64,000 bases of DNA from contig URQS01000004.1 in NCBI GenBank assembly GCA_900550035.1, positions 22,328 to 86,327 on the forward strand. The letters are read 5' to 3'. A program made the position numbers and the translations under genes. This document shows positions 57,838 through 64,000 of the stretch, in pieces. The stretch is from an uncultured Prevotella sp. Lineage in GTDB: Bacteria; Bacteroidota; Bacteroidia; Bacteroidales; Bacteroidaceae. Under the pieces are notes generated by a model that saw nothing but the letters and a program-made list of their open reading frames with translations, had not been told where the DNA came from and made no database searches. Each line of letters begins with the position of its first letter. The stretch's first letter is position 1.

Positions 57838-60800
57838 TTATTTCACTTCTTCAATATTATTTGTATATACAAACCACAGATATCCCCTTACATCATTGTA
57901 GCCCATAGCTTTGGTGAGCGCAATGTAACGCCTTACTTGTTCGGTGTATTCCGGACGGTAGGCTCCGAATTTGAAGTCGACTATCACTACTTTGTTGCCG
58001 TCTTTCATCACACGGTCGGGGCGATGCTCTTTCACCGTGTCGGTAGCTATATCGTAGTCAAGAATGGTACACTCGTTGAACAGCGTCCATCGTCCGGAGA
58101 ACCAATCTGCCACCTGCTTATTTTCAAGTCGCTTGTACAGCATCTTGCGCAGACTTTCACTATTTACGTTGCTGTCTTCTATTAGTCCGTCAATCTCCAG
58201 CTGTTGCAGACTCGGTTCTATATCCTTGGTCGTATTGATTGTGGCAAACAGGTGGTGCAGCACTCTACCCGTTTTTATATACGCCAGTCGTTGTTTCTCT
58301 TCGCTGTTGCTGTCGTCTTCGTCACACACAAACTCACGGCTTTTATTACTTTGTCTGAAGTCCGTATGGTTGTCATACGTCTCCATCTTTACTTGCTTGT
58401 TGCTTATTTGTGGCATGAAGATGTTTTCAGAGTGTTTGGCTTTCTTTTTGTCGGCAGTCTCCAATGTGCCGTAAGTGTATCTCAACCAGCTCTTCTTGTC
58501 GTTAATATCGCCTTCAAGAATTCCGCCTTCCAATTCCATATTCGACAAGGCTTGCTCTATAGTGTACGAGCGTTGGTTGGCGTTGCCTCTGCGTGCTATT
58601 ACATATAGGCTTGACGAGGCGCGTGTGAAAGCTACATATAGCAGGTTCAGGTTGTCTACGCAGTTCTGCAGATGCTCGTCGTTATAGTCGTCTTCGAATA
58701 TGGTGCCCTTCATCTGCTTGGCATTGAAGTCGACAGGTATTAGGGGCAGTTCGTTGAAAGGTGCTATCTTTGGCGAGCACCATATAGTGTTGGTTTTCTC
58801 TATGCTCCAGTCGCAGAATGGTATGATGACATTTTCAAACTCCAATCCCTTACTCTTGTGTATTGTTATGAGTCTGATGCCTTGTGTAGCATTCACCTGT
58901 ATTGTCTTGGAGCAGATACTGTCGTCCCATTCCTCTATAAACTTGTCAATGTCGGCAGTGTTGTTCTTCAGATAGTCGGTCAGGCAATCGTAGAAGGCGT
59001 ATATGTAAGCGTCTTCACCATTGATATTCTTAAGCCCGAATATGTTATACAGTTTTTCTGCCAATTCATACAGAGGCATAGCCAACATATCTGGTGCATT
59101 GTCGACAAATTGTTTTGGCAGTGCATCAGTGGTGCCTTCTTCTGTTGTCAGCATCTTGTCAACATCTACATAATCCTTGCCCAACACTCTCGTTTGGTAA
59201 GCTTTGGCTATGTATGTCTTCGCTATTAGGTCGTCGGGATGGGTCAGGCAGTGCATGGCATTAACTATGATGTTCACCGAGTCGGCATTGTCGAGTCTGA
59301 AAGCCTCGTCCGACACGATTCTCACTTCAGGCATTTCTTCAGCAAAATATTCTGCCAATTGTTGTATGGTGCTGTTTGAACGTACTATAATAGCAATGTC
59401 CGAACATTCAGCACCGGCATTGAGCAATTCTTTTACCGCATTGGCTGTCTTTTGCAAAGTCTGCGCCAGATAGTCTTCCTGGGGTAGCAATTCTACACTT
59501 ACATATCCCGTGTCTTTTCTGAAATCAGGTACATTCTGTTGAACGTCTGCATAAGCCTTCTTCAATTGTTCGGCTGAAATGTCTGATTTCTTGTCTTGCG
59601 ACTCGTTGCCGATCTTCAAGTTTTTGTATTCTATCTCGGCTGCCTGTGTGAAGAAGGCATTGTTGAAGTTGATTACACGTCTTGATGAACGGTAGTTGGT
59701 GTCAAGACTCTGTATATTGAGCATACTTCTCATAATCGGGAACTCACGCTCTATGTTGTTGAGCATGCGCCAGTCGCCTGAGCGCCATCTGTATATGCTC
59801 TGCTTCACGTCGCCTACAATAAGGTTGCCTTGTTCGGTGCCATGGATCATGCATTCCTCAAGCAGTACCTTGAAGTTCTGCCATTGTACAGTACTCGTGT
59901 CCTGAAACTCGTCAATCATGATGTTGTTGAGTCGAGAGCCGATTTTCTCGAAAATGAATGGCGAGTCGCTGTCTTTTATCAGTGAGTGTAGTAGGGTGTG
60001 GGTGTCACTCAACAGGAATCGGTTGGCTTCCTGATTCATGTCTCTCACTTTGTTCTCTATGCTGTTGAGCAAGCGCAACTGGTTTAGGTGGCGCAAGGTG
60101 AGTACTGCCGATTGATAGATTGGCCAGTTGTGGCTTCTTACATCTTCGGCATTTATTAATGTTGGAGCAAGTTTCGATTCGGCAATGGCTTTGAGTTCTG
60201 GAGTGGCTGATTTCTTCACCCATCCCTCTCCGTTACCATTGTCCATAGCAGTCTTTACACGACCGGTTATCAAGCTCTCGTCGTATATTCCCGATTGTAT
60301 CTTTACGAAATATCCGGCAGGACCACTTTTGCCATAGCTTAGGTCCTGTATGTCTATGCCATGGTTGTTTAGAATATCAAAGAATCCCTCTGCTTCATTT
60401 ACTATTTCTGCTTCTGCCTCATTGCGCAATTTGCGCAATTTCGCTGTGTATTGTTTGAAGAATCCCTCTTCAAGCAACTTTGCATTCAATTGCTTTCTAT
60501 TGGTTTTATAGAATTCACGGAAAATGTTCTCACCGAATTTCTTTATCTGTCCTATTATGTTCCAGTTTTTGTCATCTTGTATGTTCTCATGGATGTATTC
60601 CATAATCCACGCTAATAGCTGGTCGTTCTCTGAGAGATTGTCTATCAGGGCGTCTACAGCATTACGCTCTATTTGATAGTCGTTCAGTTCTATGCGCAGA
60701 TTGGCTGTGAGGTCAAGCTCGCGTGCCAAATTGCGCAGAACACTTTGGAAGAAAGAGTCGATTGTTTCTATTCGGAAATAGCTATAGTTGTTCACTATGT

Positions 60801-61098
60801 TGTGTAGAGCCATACCTGCACGTTCAGCCATGAACTCTTCTGTTACGTCCATGTCTTCCTTTATCTTCTCAATATAGCTTCTTGAGTCAGGCAGTCGTTT
60901 CCATATACCGTACAATTGACTTAGTATACGAATTTTCATCTCTTCAGTTGCTTTGTTTGTGAAGGTTACGGCAAGTGTAGAGCGATAGCTCGTAGGGTCT
61001 TTTATTAGCAGTTTAATATATTCTATGGATAATGTGAAAGTTTTACCACTTCCTGCACTGGCTTTGTATATGGTAAGTGCCTTTTGTACGGTATTCAT
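57838..61098 (-). CDS. addA: AddA-like UvrD/Rep helicase with C-terminal RecB-type nuclease
   Basis: 1086 residues from the ATG at 61098. The longer start at 61152 overlaps the upstream gene and adds an Asn-rich tail, so it is not favoured. SF1 helicase motifs are complete: Walker A KASAGSGKTFTL, II IMIDEFQDTS, III VGDVKQSIYRWR, IV LDTNYRSS, V ITIHKSKGLEFENV, VI YVAFTRAS. The C-terminal nuclease motif is VVIVDFKFGA, with downstream YTEQVRRYIAL. Together with the AddB-like protein it would resect DNA ends for recombination. Confidence 0.93.
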   Translation of the reverse strand: MNTVQKALTIYKASAGSGKTFTLSIEYIKLLIKDPTSYRSTLAVTFTNKATEEMKIRILSQLYGIWKRLPDSRSYIEKIKEDMDVTEEFMAERAGMALHNIVNNYSYFRIETIDSFFQSVLRNLARELDLTANLRIELNDYQIERNAVDALIDNLSENDQLLAWIMEYIHENIQDDKNWNIIGQIKKFGENIFREFYKTNRKQLNAKLLEEGFFKQYTAKLRKLRNEAEAEIVNEAEGFFDILNNHGIDIQDLSYGKSGPAGYFVKIQSGIYDESLITGRVKTAMDNGNGEGWVKKSATPELKAIAESKLAPTLINAEDVRSHNWPIYQSAVLTLRHLNQLRLLNSIENKVRDMNQEANRFLLSDTHTLLHSLIKDSDSPFIFEKIGSRLNNIMIDEFQDTSTVQWQNFKVLLEECMIHGTEQGNLIVGDVKQSIYRWRSGDWRMLNNIEREFPIMRSMLNIQSLDTNYRSSRRVINFNNAFFTQAAEIEYKNLKIGNESQDKKSDISAEQLKKAYADVQQNVPDFRKDTGYVSVELLPQEDYLAQTLQKTANAVKELLNAGAECSDIAIIVRSNSTIQQLAEYFAEEMPEVRIVSDEAFRLDNADSVNIIVNAMHCLTHPDDLIAKTYIAKAYQTRVLGKDYVDVDKMLTTEEGTTDALPKQFVDNAPDMLAMPLYELAEKLYNIFGLKNINGEDAYIYAFYDCLTDYLKNNTADIDKFIEEWDDSICSKTIQVNATQGIRLITIHKSKGLEFENVIIPFCDWSIEKTNTIWCSPKIAPFNELPLIPVDFNAKQMKGTIFEDDYNDEHLQNCVDNLNLLYVAFTRASSSLYVIARRGNANQRSYTIEQALSNMELEGGILEGDINDKKSWLRYTYGTLETADKKKAKHSENIFMPQISNKQVKMETYDNHTDFRQSNKSREFVCDEDDSNSEEKQRLAYIKTGRVLHHLFATINTTKDIEPSLQQLEIDGLIEDSNVNSESLRKMLYKRLENKQVADWFSGRWTLFNECTILDYDIATDTVKEHRPDRVMKDGNKVVIVDFKFGAYRPEYTEQVRRYIALTKAMGYNDVRGYLWFVYTNNIEEVK

Positions 61099-61117
61099 AA
61101 GCCTATTATTATTTCCG

Positions 61118-61381
61118 TTATTGTTTGTCTGTTTCGGCGGCCATAATGTCAAGTCTACTTATGGCTGCTTGCATATCAATCGAAAAAGATGTGTGGTCAG
61201 TTAGAAAGTCTGATTTGCCGTCAGCTATAGTTTCGTATAGCTGACGGTTCATCGACTCCACATAAGAGGCTATGGAGTACTCAATGTCGTCTTTTTGACG
61301 CAAGTTGTTGCTATAAGAGTACACACGCCATTTCTGATGAAAGAAACAATACGCCGATTCAATACTGTCTTTAGAAACCAT
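61118..61381 (-). CDS. Hypothetical protein, 87 residues, upstream of the AddA-like gene
   Basis: I do not recognise this small protein. It is soluble, helical, and rich in Ser, Tyr and Asp (YCFFHQKWRVYSYSNNLRQKDDIEYSIASYVESMNRQLYETI, quoted in pieces: QKWRVYSYSNN; DDIEYSIASYVESMN). It lies between the cyclophilin gene (19 bases) and the AddA-like gene (19 bases) on the same strand, so all are likely one transcript. A link to end processing is only a guess from position. Confidence 0.65.
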   Translation of the reverse strand: MVSKDSIESAYCFFHQKWRVYSYSNNLRQKDDIEYSIASYVESMNRQLYETIADGKSDFLTDHTSFSIDMQAAISRLDIMAAETDKQ

Positions 61382-61400
61382 CTCTTATGTTGTCAGTTTA

Positions 61401-62144
61401 TTATTGCTCAACAACTTCAATATTGTTGATTGCGATGTCTTCTTTAGGACGGTCGGCAGAATCGGTATCTACATTTATTATTTGCTCTACGATATCCAGC
61501 CCGTTTTCTACCTCGCCGAAAACAGTGTACTCTCTGTCGAGGAAAGGTGTTCCGCCTATTGTTGTATAAGCGTTGAATTGCTCCTCGGTAAAGCCTACAG
61601 GTTGCTGCCGGCAAATCTCTTTGGCCTCTTTCTGTAGACAGTCTTGCAGTTCCTGCAGTCCGGTACGGTCGCGGTTGCGTCGCATTTCCATAATCTTGTC
61701 TTTGTGATATGTCACAAGATCGTTGAATGTGGTAATTTCCTGATTCTGCTTCATTTGCTTCTCCATCTGCTTCAGTTGGGCTGTCTTGTATATGTCGCCC
61801 CATACAATGTAGAACTGGCTACCGCTCGATTCCTTGTTAGGATTCACCTCGTCGCCAAGACGTGCAGCACACAGTGCGCCTCGTTTGTGAAAGAGATTTG
61901 GCTTTATTTCGGCTTCGATTGTATAATCCGGACCGCCTGCTCCGAGATGTTTGCCTGCTGGCGCACCCTTCGAGTCGGGATCTCCGGCTTGTATCATGAA
62001 GTCCTTTATCACGCGATGGAAAAGTGTTCCATTGTAGAAACCTTCGCCAATCAACTTCAGCATGTTGTCACGATGTTTTGGGGTGTCGTCGTAAAGGCGT
62101 ACTATGATGTCGCCTTTCGGTGTTTCGATTTTTATTTTTGCCAT
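61401..62144 (-). CDS. Cyclophilin-type peptidyl-prolyl isomerase
   Basis: 247 residues from ATG 62144; the longer frame to 62177 would start upstream of the transcription start implied by the -7 element at 62166. No signal peptide, so cytoplasmic. Cyclophilin signatures: MAKIKIETPKGDIIVRLYDDTPKHRDNML, FYNGTLFHRVIKDFMIQAGDP, then GSQFYIVWG and TVFGEVENGLDIVEQI. An insertion of about 70 residues (KTAQLKQMEKQMKQNQEITTF...) interrupts the core, as in some Bacteroidetes relatives. It catalyses cis-trans isomerisation of Xaa-Pro bonds. Confidence 0.93.
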   Translation of the reverse strand: MAKIKIETPKGDIIVRLYDDTPKHRDNMLKLIGEGFYNGTLFHRVIKDFMIQAGDPDSKGAPAGKHLGAGGPDYTIEAEIKPNLFHKRGALCAARLGDEVNPNKESSGSQFYIVWGDIYKTAQLKQMEKQMKQNQEITTFNDLVTYHKDKIMEMRRNRDRTGLQELQDCLQKEAKEICRQQPVGFTEEQFNAYTTIGGTPFLDREYTVFGEVENGLDIVEQIINVDTDSADRPKEDIAINNIEVVEQ

Positions 62145-62165
62145 TGTTGTATATTTCTTATACTG

Positions 62166-62173
62166 CAAAGATA
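62166..62173 (-). promoter_or_regulatory. -7 element of the cyclophilin-addAB run
   Basis: CAAAGATA (TATCTTTG on the minus strand), 21 bases before the preferred ATG at 62144. Confidence 0.65.
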
Positions 62174-62254
62174 GCAATTTTTGTTTAAGTAATTACCAAA
62201 AAGCAATAGTATTTTGAATTGACGTATTCTTAATATTTATTTATCTGAAAATGC

Positions 62255-62290
62255 ACGCCAAATGATATAAACATGTGTATCATTTGGTGT
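62255..62290. repeat. 13-bp inverted repeat in the divergent region
   Basis: ACGCCAAATGATA (62255-62267) and TATCATTTGGTGT (62278-62290) pair with one wobble around a 10-base loop. It has no T-run and sits mid-region between divergent promoters, so an operator is as likely as a terminator. Confidence 0.6.
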
Positions 62291-62377
62291 ATAAGTTTAT
62301 ACAAATTGTTAAGAACTAAAACTTCATATGAAAAGAGCTATATAAGAAAGTCTACTTTTATTACAATGAATTAAAAG

Positions 62378-62392
62378 TTGTAAAAATTACAA
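62378..62392. promoter_or_regulatory. Candidate Fur/PerR box upstream of the regulator gene
   Basis: TTGTAAAAATTACAA is a perfect 6-3-6 palindrome of the size and AT-rich style of PerR/Fur boxes. It lies 6 bases before the -33 element of the fur-type gene, a common position for autoregulation. Confidence 0.6.
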
Positions 62393-62398
62393 ATTTTC

Positions 62399-62429
62399 TT
62401 TGGTTGTTTAAGATATTGTTGTATCTTTG
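62399..62429 (+). promoter_or_regulatory. Promoter of the fur/perR-rubrerythrin pair
   Basis: TTTG (62399-62402), 19-base spacer, TATCTTTG (62422-62429), 20 bases before the ATG. Confidence 0.8.
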
Positions 62430-62449
62430 CAAATGTAGAAAATAAGAAT

Positions 62450-62875
62450 ATGAATTCAAAAGAAGCAATGGCCCGTTTGACAGAGTGCGGTGTAAAGCCC
62501 TCTGTACAGCGTATAGCGATAATGCATTATTTGCTAACGCACTATACCCATCCTACGGTTGACGATGTCTATCGTGGCTTGAGTGGCAAGATGCCTACTC
62601 TTAGTCGTACTACAGTGTACAATACTCTACGTTTATTGTCAGAGAACAATGCGGCTCAGATGATCACGATAGATGAACATAGGGTGTGCTATGACGGAAA
62701 TATTAATGCGCATGCTCACTTCTATTGCAAACAATGTAGAAAGGTGTACGATATATTCGATGAAGTTTCGCCCTTGCTGTCATGCAAGACTGTGGGCGGG
62801 CATTCGGTTGACGACGTACAGCTTTATTACAAGGGCGTATGTAGCGAATGTATGAAGGAAAAGAATGAAAACTGA
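62450..62875 (+). CDS. Fur-family transcriptional regulator (PerR-like)
   Basis: 141 residues. Winged helix at 1-80 (QRIAIMHYLLTHYTHPTVDDVYRGLS, LSRTTVYNTLRLLSEN), then a dimerisation domain with metal ligands: HAHFYCKQCRKVYD (first CxxC) and CSECM at the end (second CxxC), the structural zinc site. The presence of rubrerythrin 28 bases downstream suggests a peroxide-sensing PerR role rather than iron uptake control. The two classes cannot be separated by eye with certainty. Confidence 0.93.
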   Translation: MNSKEAMARLTECGVKPSVQRIAIMHYLLTHYTHPTVDDVYRGLSGKMPTLSRTTVYNTLRLLSENNAAQMITIDEHRVCYDGNINAHAHFYCKQCRKVYDIFDEVSPLLSCKTVGGHSVDDVQLYYKGVCSECMKEKNEN

Positions 62876-62903
62876 ATTATAAAACTTTTAAAACAAAAAC
62901 ATT

Positions 62904-63464
62904 ATGAAGAAGAAATTTATTTGCACAGTATGTGGTTATATCTATGAAGGTACAGAAGCTCCTGAGAAGTGTCCGGTTTGCAAGGCTCCGAAGAGCAAGT
63001 TCAAGGAATTGGAAGACCCGACAGACGGCCCGGCTTTCGCAACTGTTCACACTCTTGGTGCTGCACGCAAGGAAGATGCAACTGCTGAGATGATTAAGGA
63101 CCTTGAGACACACTTCAATGGTGAGTGTGGCGAGGTAGGTATGTATCTGGCAATGAGCCGTCAGGCTGACCGCGAGGGATATCCTGAAATTGCTGAGGCT
63201 TTCAAGCGTTATGCTTTTGAAGAGGCTGAGCATGCAAGCAAGTTCGCTGAACTGTTGGGCGATGTATTGAAGGATACAAAGAGCAATCTTGAGGCTCGTA
63301 TTGCTGCTGAGCGTGGCGCATGCGAGGATAAGTTCCGTATTGCCAAGAATGCTAAGGCTGCTGGTATGGATGCTACACACGACACAGTTCATGAGATGGC
63401 AAAGGACGAGGCTCGTCATTGCGCTGGCTTCATGGGATTGTACAAGCGTTATTTCGAGAAATAA
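62904..63464 (+). CDS. Reverse rubrerythrin (rubredoxin domain followed by ferritin-like diiron domain)
   Basis: 186 residues. The N-terminal rubredoxin-type Fe(Cys)4 site is CTVCGYIYEG and CPVCKAP; the four-helix diiron domain follows, with E-x-x-H motifs EEAEH and DEARH. In classical rubrerythrin the order is opposite. These enzymes reduce hydrogen peroxide in anaerobes. Co-transcription with a Fur/PerR regulator fits peroxide-induced expression. The gene ends at a strong terminator that has served as target of a group II intron. Confidence 0.95.
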   Translation: MKKKFICTVCGYIYEGTEAPEKCPVCKAPKSKFKELEDPTDGPAFATVHTLGAARKEDATAEMIKDLETHFNGECGEVGMYLAMSRQADREGYPEIAEAFKRYAFEEAEHASKFAELLGDVLKDTKSNLEARIAAERGACEDKFRIAKNAKAAGMDATHDTVHEMAKDEARHCAGFMGLYKRYFEK

Positions 63465-63487
63465 TCAAGAAATGATAATACATAAAG

Positions 63488-63521
63488 AAGGAGGAGAGCA
63501 TAGCTGCTTTCCTCCTTTTTT
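63488..63521 (+). terminator. Rho-independent terminator of the rubrerythrin gene
   Basis: A 13-bp stem AAGGAGGAGAGCA / TGCTTTCCTCCTT with 4-base loop, followed by T's up to 63521. The intron begins at the next base. Confidence 0.9.
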
Positions 63522-64000
63522 GTATGCTCGGCATGAGCATTGTCTAACGGGTGGAAGTCCCGAGTAAGCCCTAATAGCGGGAATTACATAGCCAAAGGCA
63601 AGGGTGTCCATCGTGAGTTGGAATCTGAAAGAAGCCGGCGGCAAACATCTGACCTAACGAACAGAAACTTCATACAAGGCATATGACCGTGGGTAAGGTT
63701 GCATAACAAACCAAAGCCCTATAGCTATTCGGAACGGTCGGTGTAAATGAAGTGGGTATAAGATGGAAAGACAATGCCCTTATCCGAGGAGGTCTCACGG
63801 ACGCTTCAAATAGTTTTTTTACGAAAGAAGCGGAGTAAAGCTTGCCGTGAGAAGTCAGCAGACGCCATAGTAGTGCAATACTCGATAACGCTGCACGAAG
63901 GGCAGAACCTAACAATTAAACGATAGTAATTGAAACATACCTCATGAAGGAAAGAATGCAGAAAACATTATCCCAAGTTAATGGCTGCCCCCAAAGAGAC
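63522..64000 (+). mobile_element. Group IIC intron, 5' part (cut by window end)
   Basis: The sequence starting GTATGCTCGGCATGAGCATT corresponds to the 5' end of bacterial group IIC introns. The following domain I landmarks match from memory: GGGTGGAAGTCCCGAG, CAAGGGTGTCCATCGTGAG, TTGGAATCTGAAAGAAGC, CAAAC-TCTGACCTAACGAACA, GAAACTTCATACAAGGC and AAATGAAGTGGGTATAAGATGG. Insertion is exactly behind a terminator T-run, the hallmark of class C introns. The intron-encoded protein begins at 63944. Domains V and VI and the 3' splice site lie outside the window. Confidence 0.9.
63944..64000 (+). CDS. ltrA: Group II intron-encoded reverse transcriptase/maturase, N-terminal end only
   Basis: Nineteen codons from ATG 63944 to the window end give MKERMQKTLSQVNGCPQRD, in the expected place within the intron (after domain I-III, in the domain IV loop). 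The full protein would carry reverse transcriptase and maturase domains. The call rests on the surrounding intron RNA, not on this short stretch. Confidence 0.75.
   Translation, partial: MKERMQKTLSQVNGCPQRD

Larger units (their letters stand above)
62145..62449. other. Divergent intergenic region between cyclophilin and fur/perR genes
   Basis: No coding sequence. It holds the cyclophilin -7 element (62166), a 13-bp inverted repeat (62255-62290), a 15-bp palindrome (62378-62392) and the fur-type promoter (62399-62429). Confidence 0.7.

Noticed and set aside
63670..63915. Minus-strand 81-residue frame inside the group II intron
   Set aside because: The DNA is structured intron RNA (domains I-III) on the plus strand; the frame has no recognisable protein features.

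Overview
The window looks like a chromosomal segment from a member of the Bacteroidales, most likely Prevotella or a close relative. Three things support this. Gene order is typical of the group: serC-serA-DUF1015, ftsY-rimO, a short glycogen synthase next to a DUF4270 lipoprotein, and an AddAB-type nuclease pair. Many start sites are preceded by the Bacteroidetes promoter form TTTG-N18..20-TAnnTTTG, and purine-rich ribosome binding sites are mostly absent. Intergenic spaces carry AT-rich tandem nonamers (AACTCTCAA type) arranged as inverted arrays. No rRNA, tRNA or CRISPR array was seen. Both ends are cut: secA at the left and a group II intron at the right.

Layout. 0-5 kb: secA 3' end, a stand-alone helicase-associated domain, a degenerate ABC ATPase next to a FetB-like membrane protein fused to a lipoprotein-type endonuclease, a GNAT acetyltransferase, and a frameshifted GH27 alpha-galactosidase. 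5-20 kb: small heat-shock protein, MATE exporter, an HD-hydrolase/MsrA fusion, RecQ, a Nif3-like protein with a zinc-ribbon coiled-coil protein, an unrecognised 376-aa protein, an Lrp remnant, an ECF sigma factor with a membrane partner, then tex, LOG and hydrolase in one direction, and an XRE regulator. 20-30 kb: a long AT-rich gap, holA, an orphan nuclease-fold protein, an acetyltransferase, a TerB/DnaJ protein, metY, prs, a ThiE-like protein and rpsA. 30-40 kb: ftsY-rimO followed by a double-HU/TM/LysM protein, serine biosynthesis, YigZ and a BNR-repeat hydrolase. 40-49 kb: a two-component system and a MacAB/TolC-like efflux operon with a good sigma-54 promoter match and palindromic upstream sites. 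49-64 kb: glycogen synthase/DUF4270, panC-panD-dnaB, the AddB/AddA-like pair, cyclophilin, Fur/PerR-rubrerythrin, and a group IIC intron starting immediately after the rubrerythrin terminator.

The observations I rate most interesting are: (1) the HU-HU-TM-LysM protein, whose predicted topology could link DNA to the cell wall; (2) the catalytically eroded ABC ATPase beside a FetB-endonuclease fusion that retains an internal lipobox; (3) the sigma-54 control region of the efflux operon; (4) the alarmone-hydrolase-like HD domain fused to MsrA; (5) the families of inverted tandem-repeat hairpins and promoter-bearing repeats.

Three genes (GH27, DUF1015, ABC ATPase) each look as though they have lost one base near the 3' end. 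Sequencing or assembly error is a serious alternative to real pseudogenisation there.
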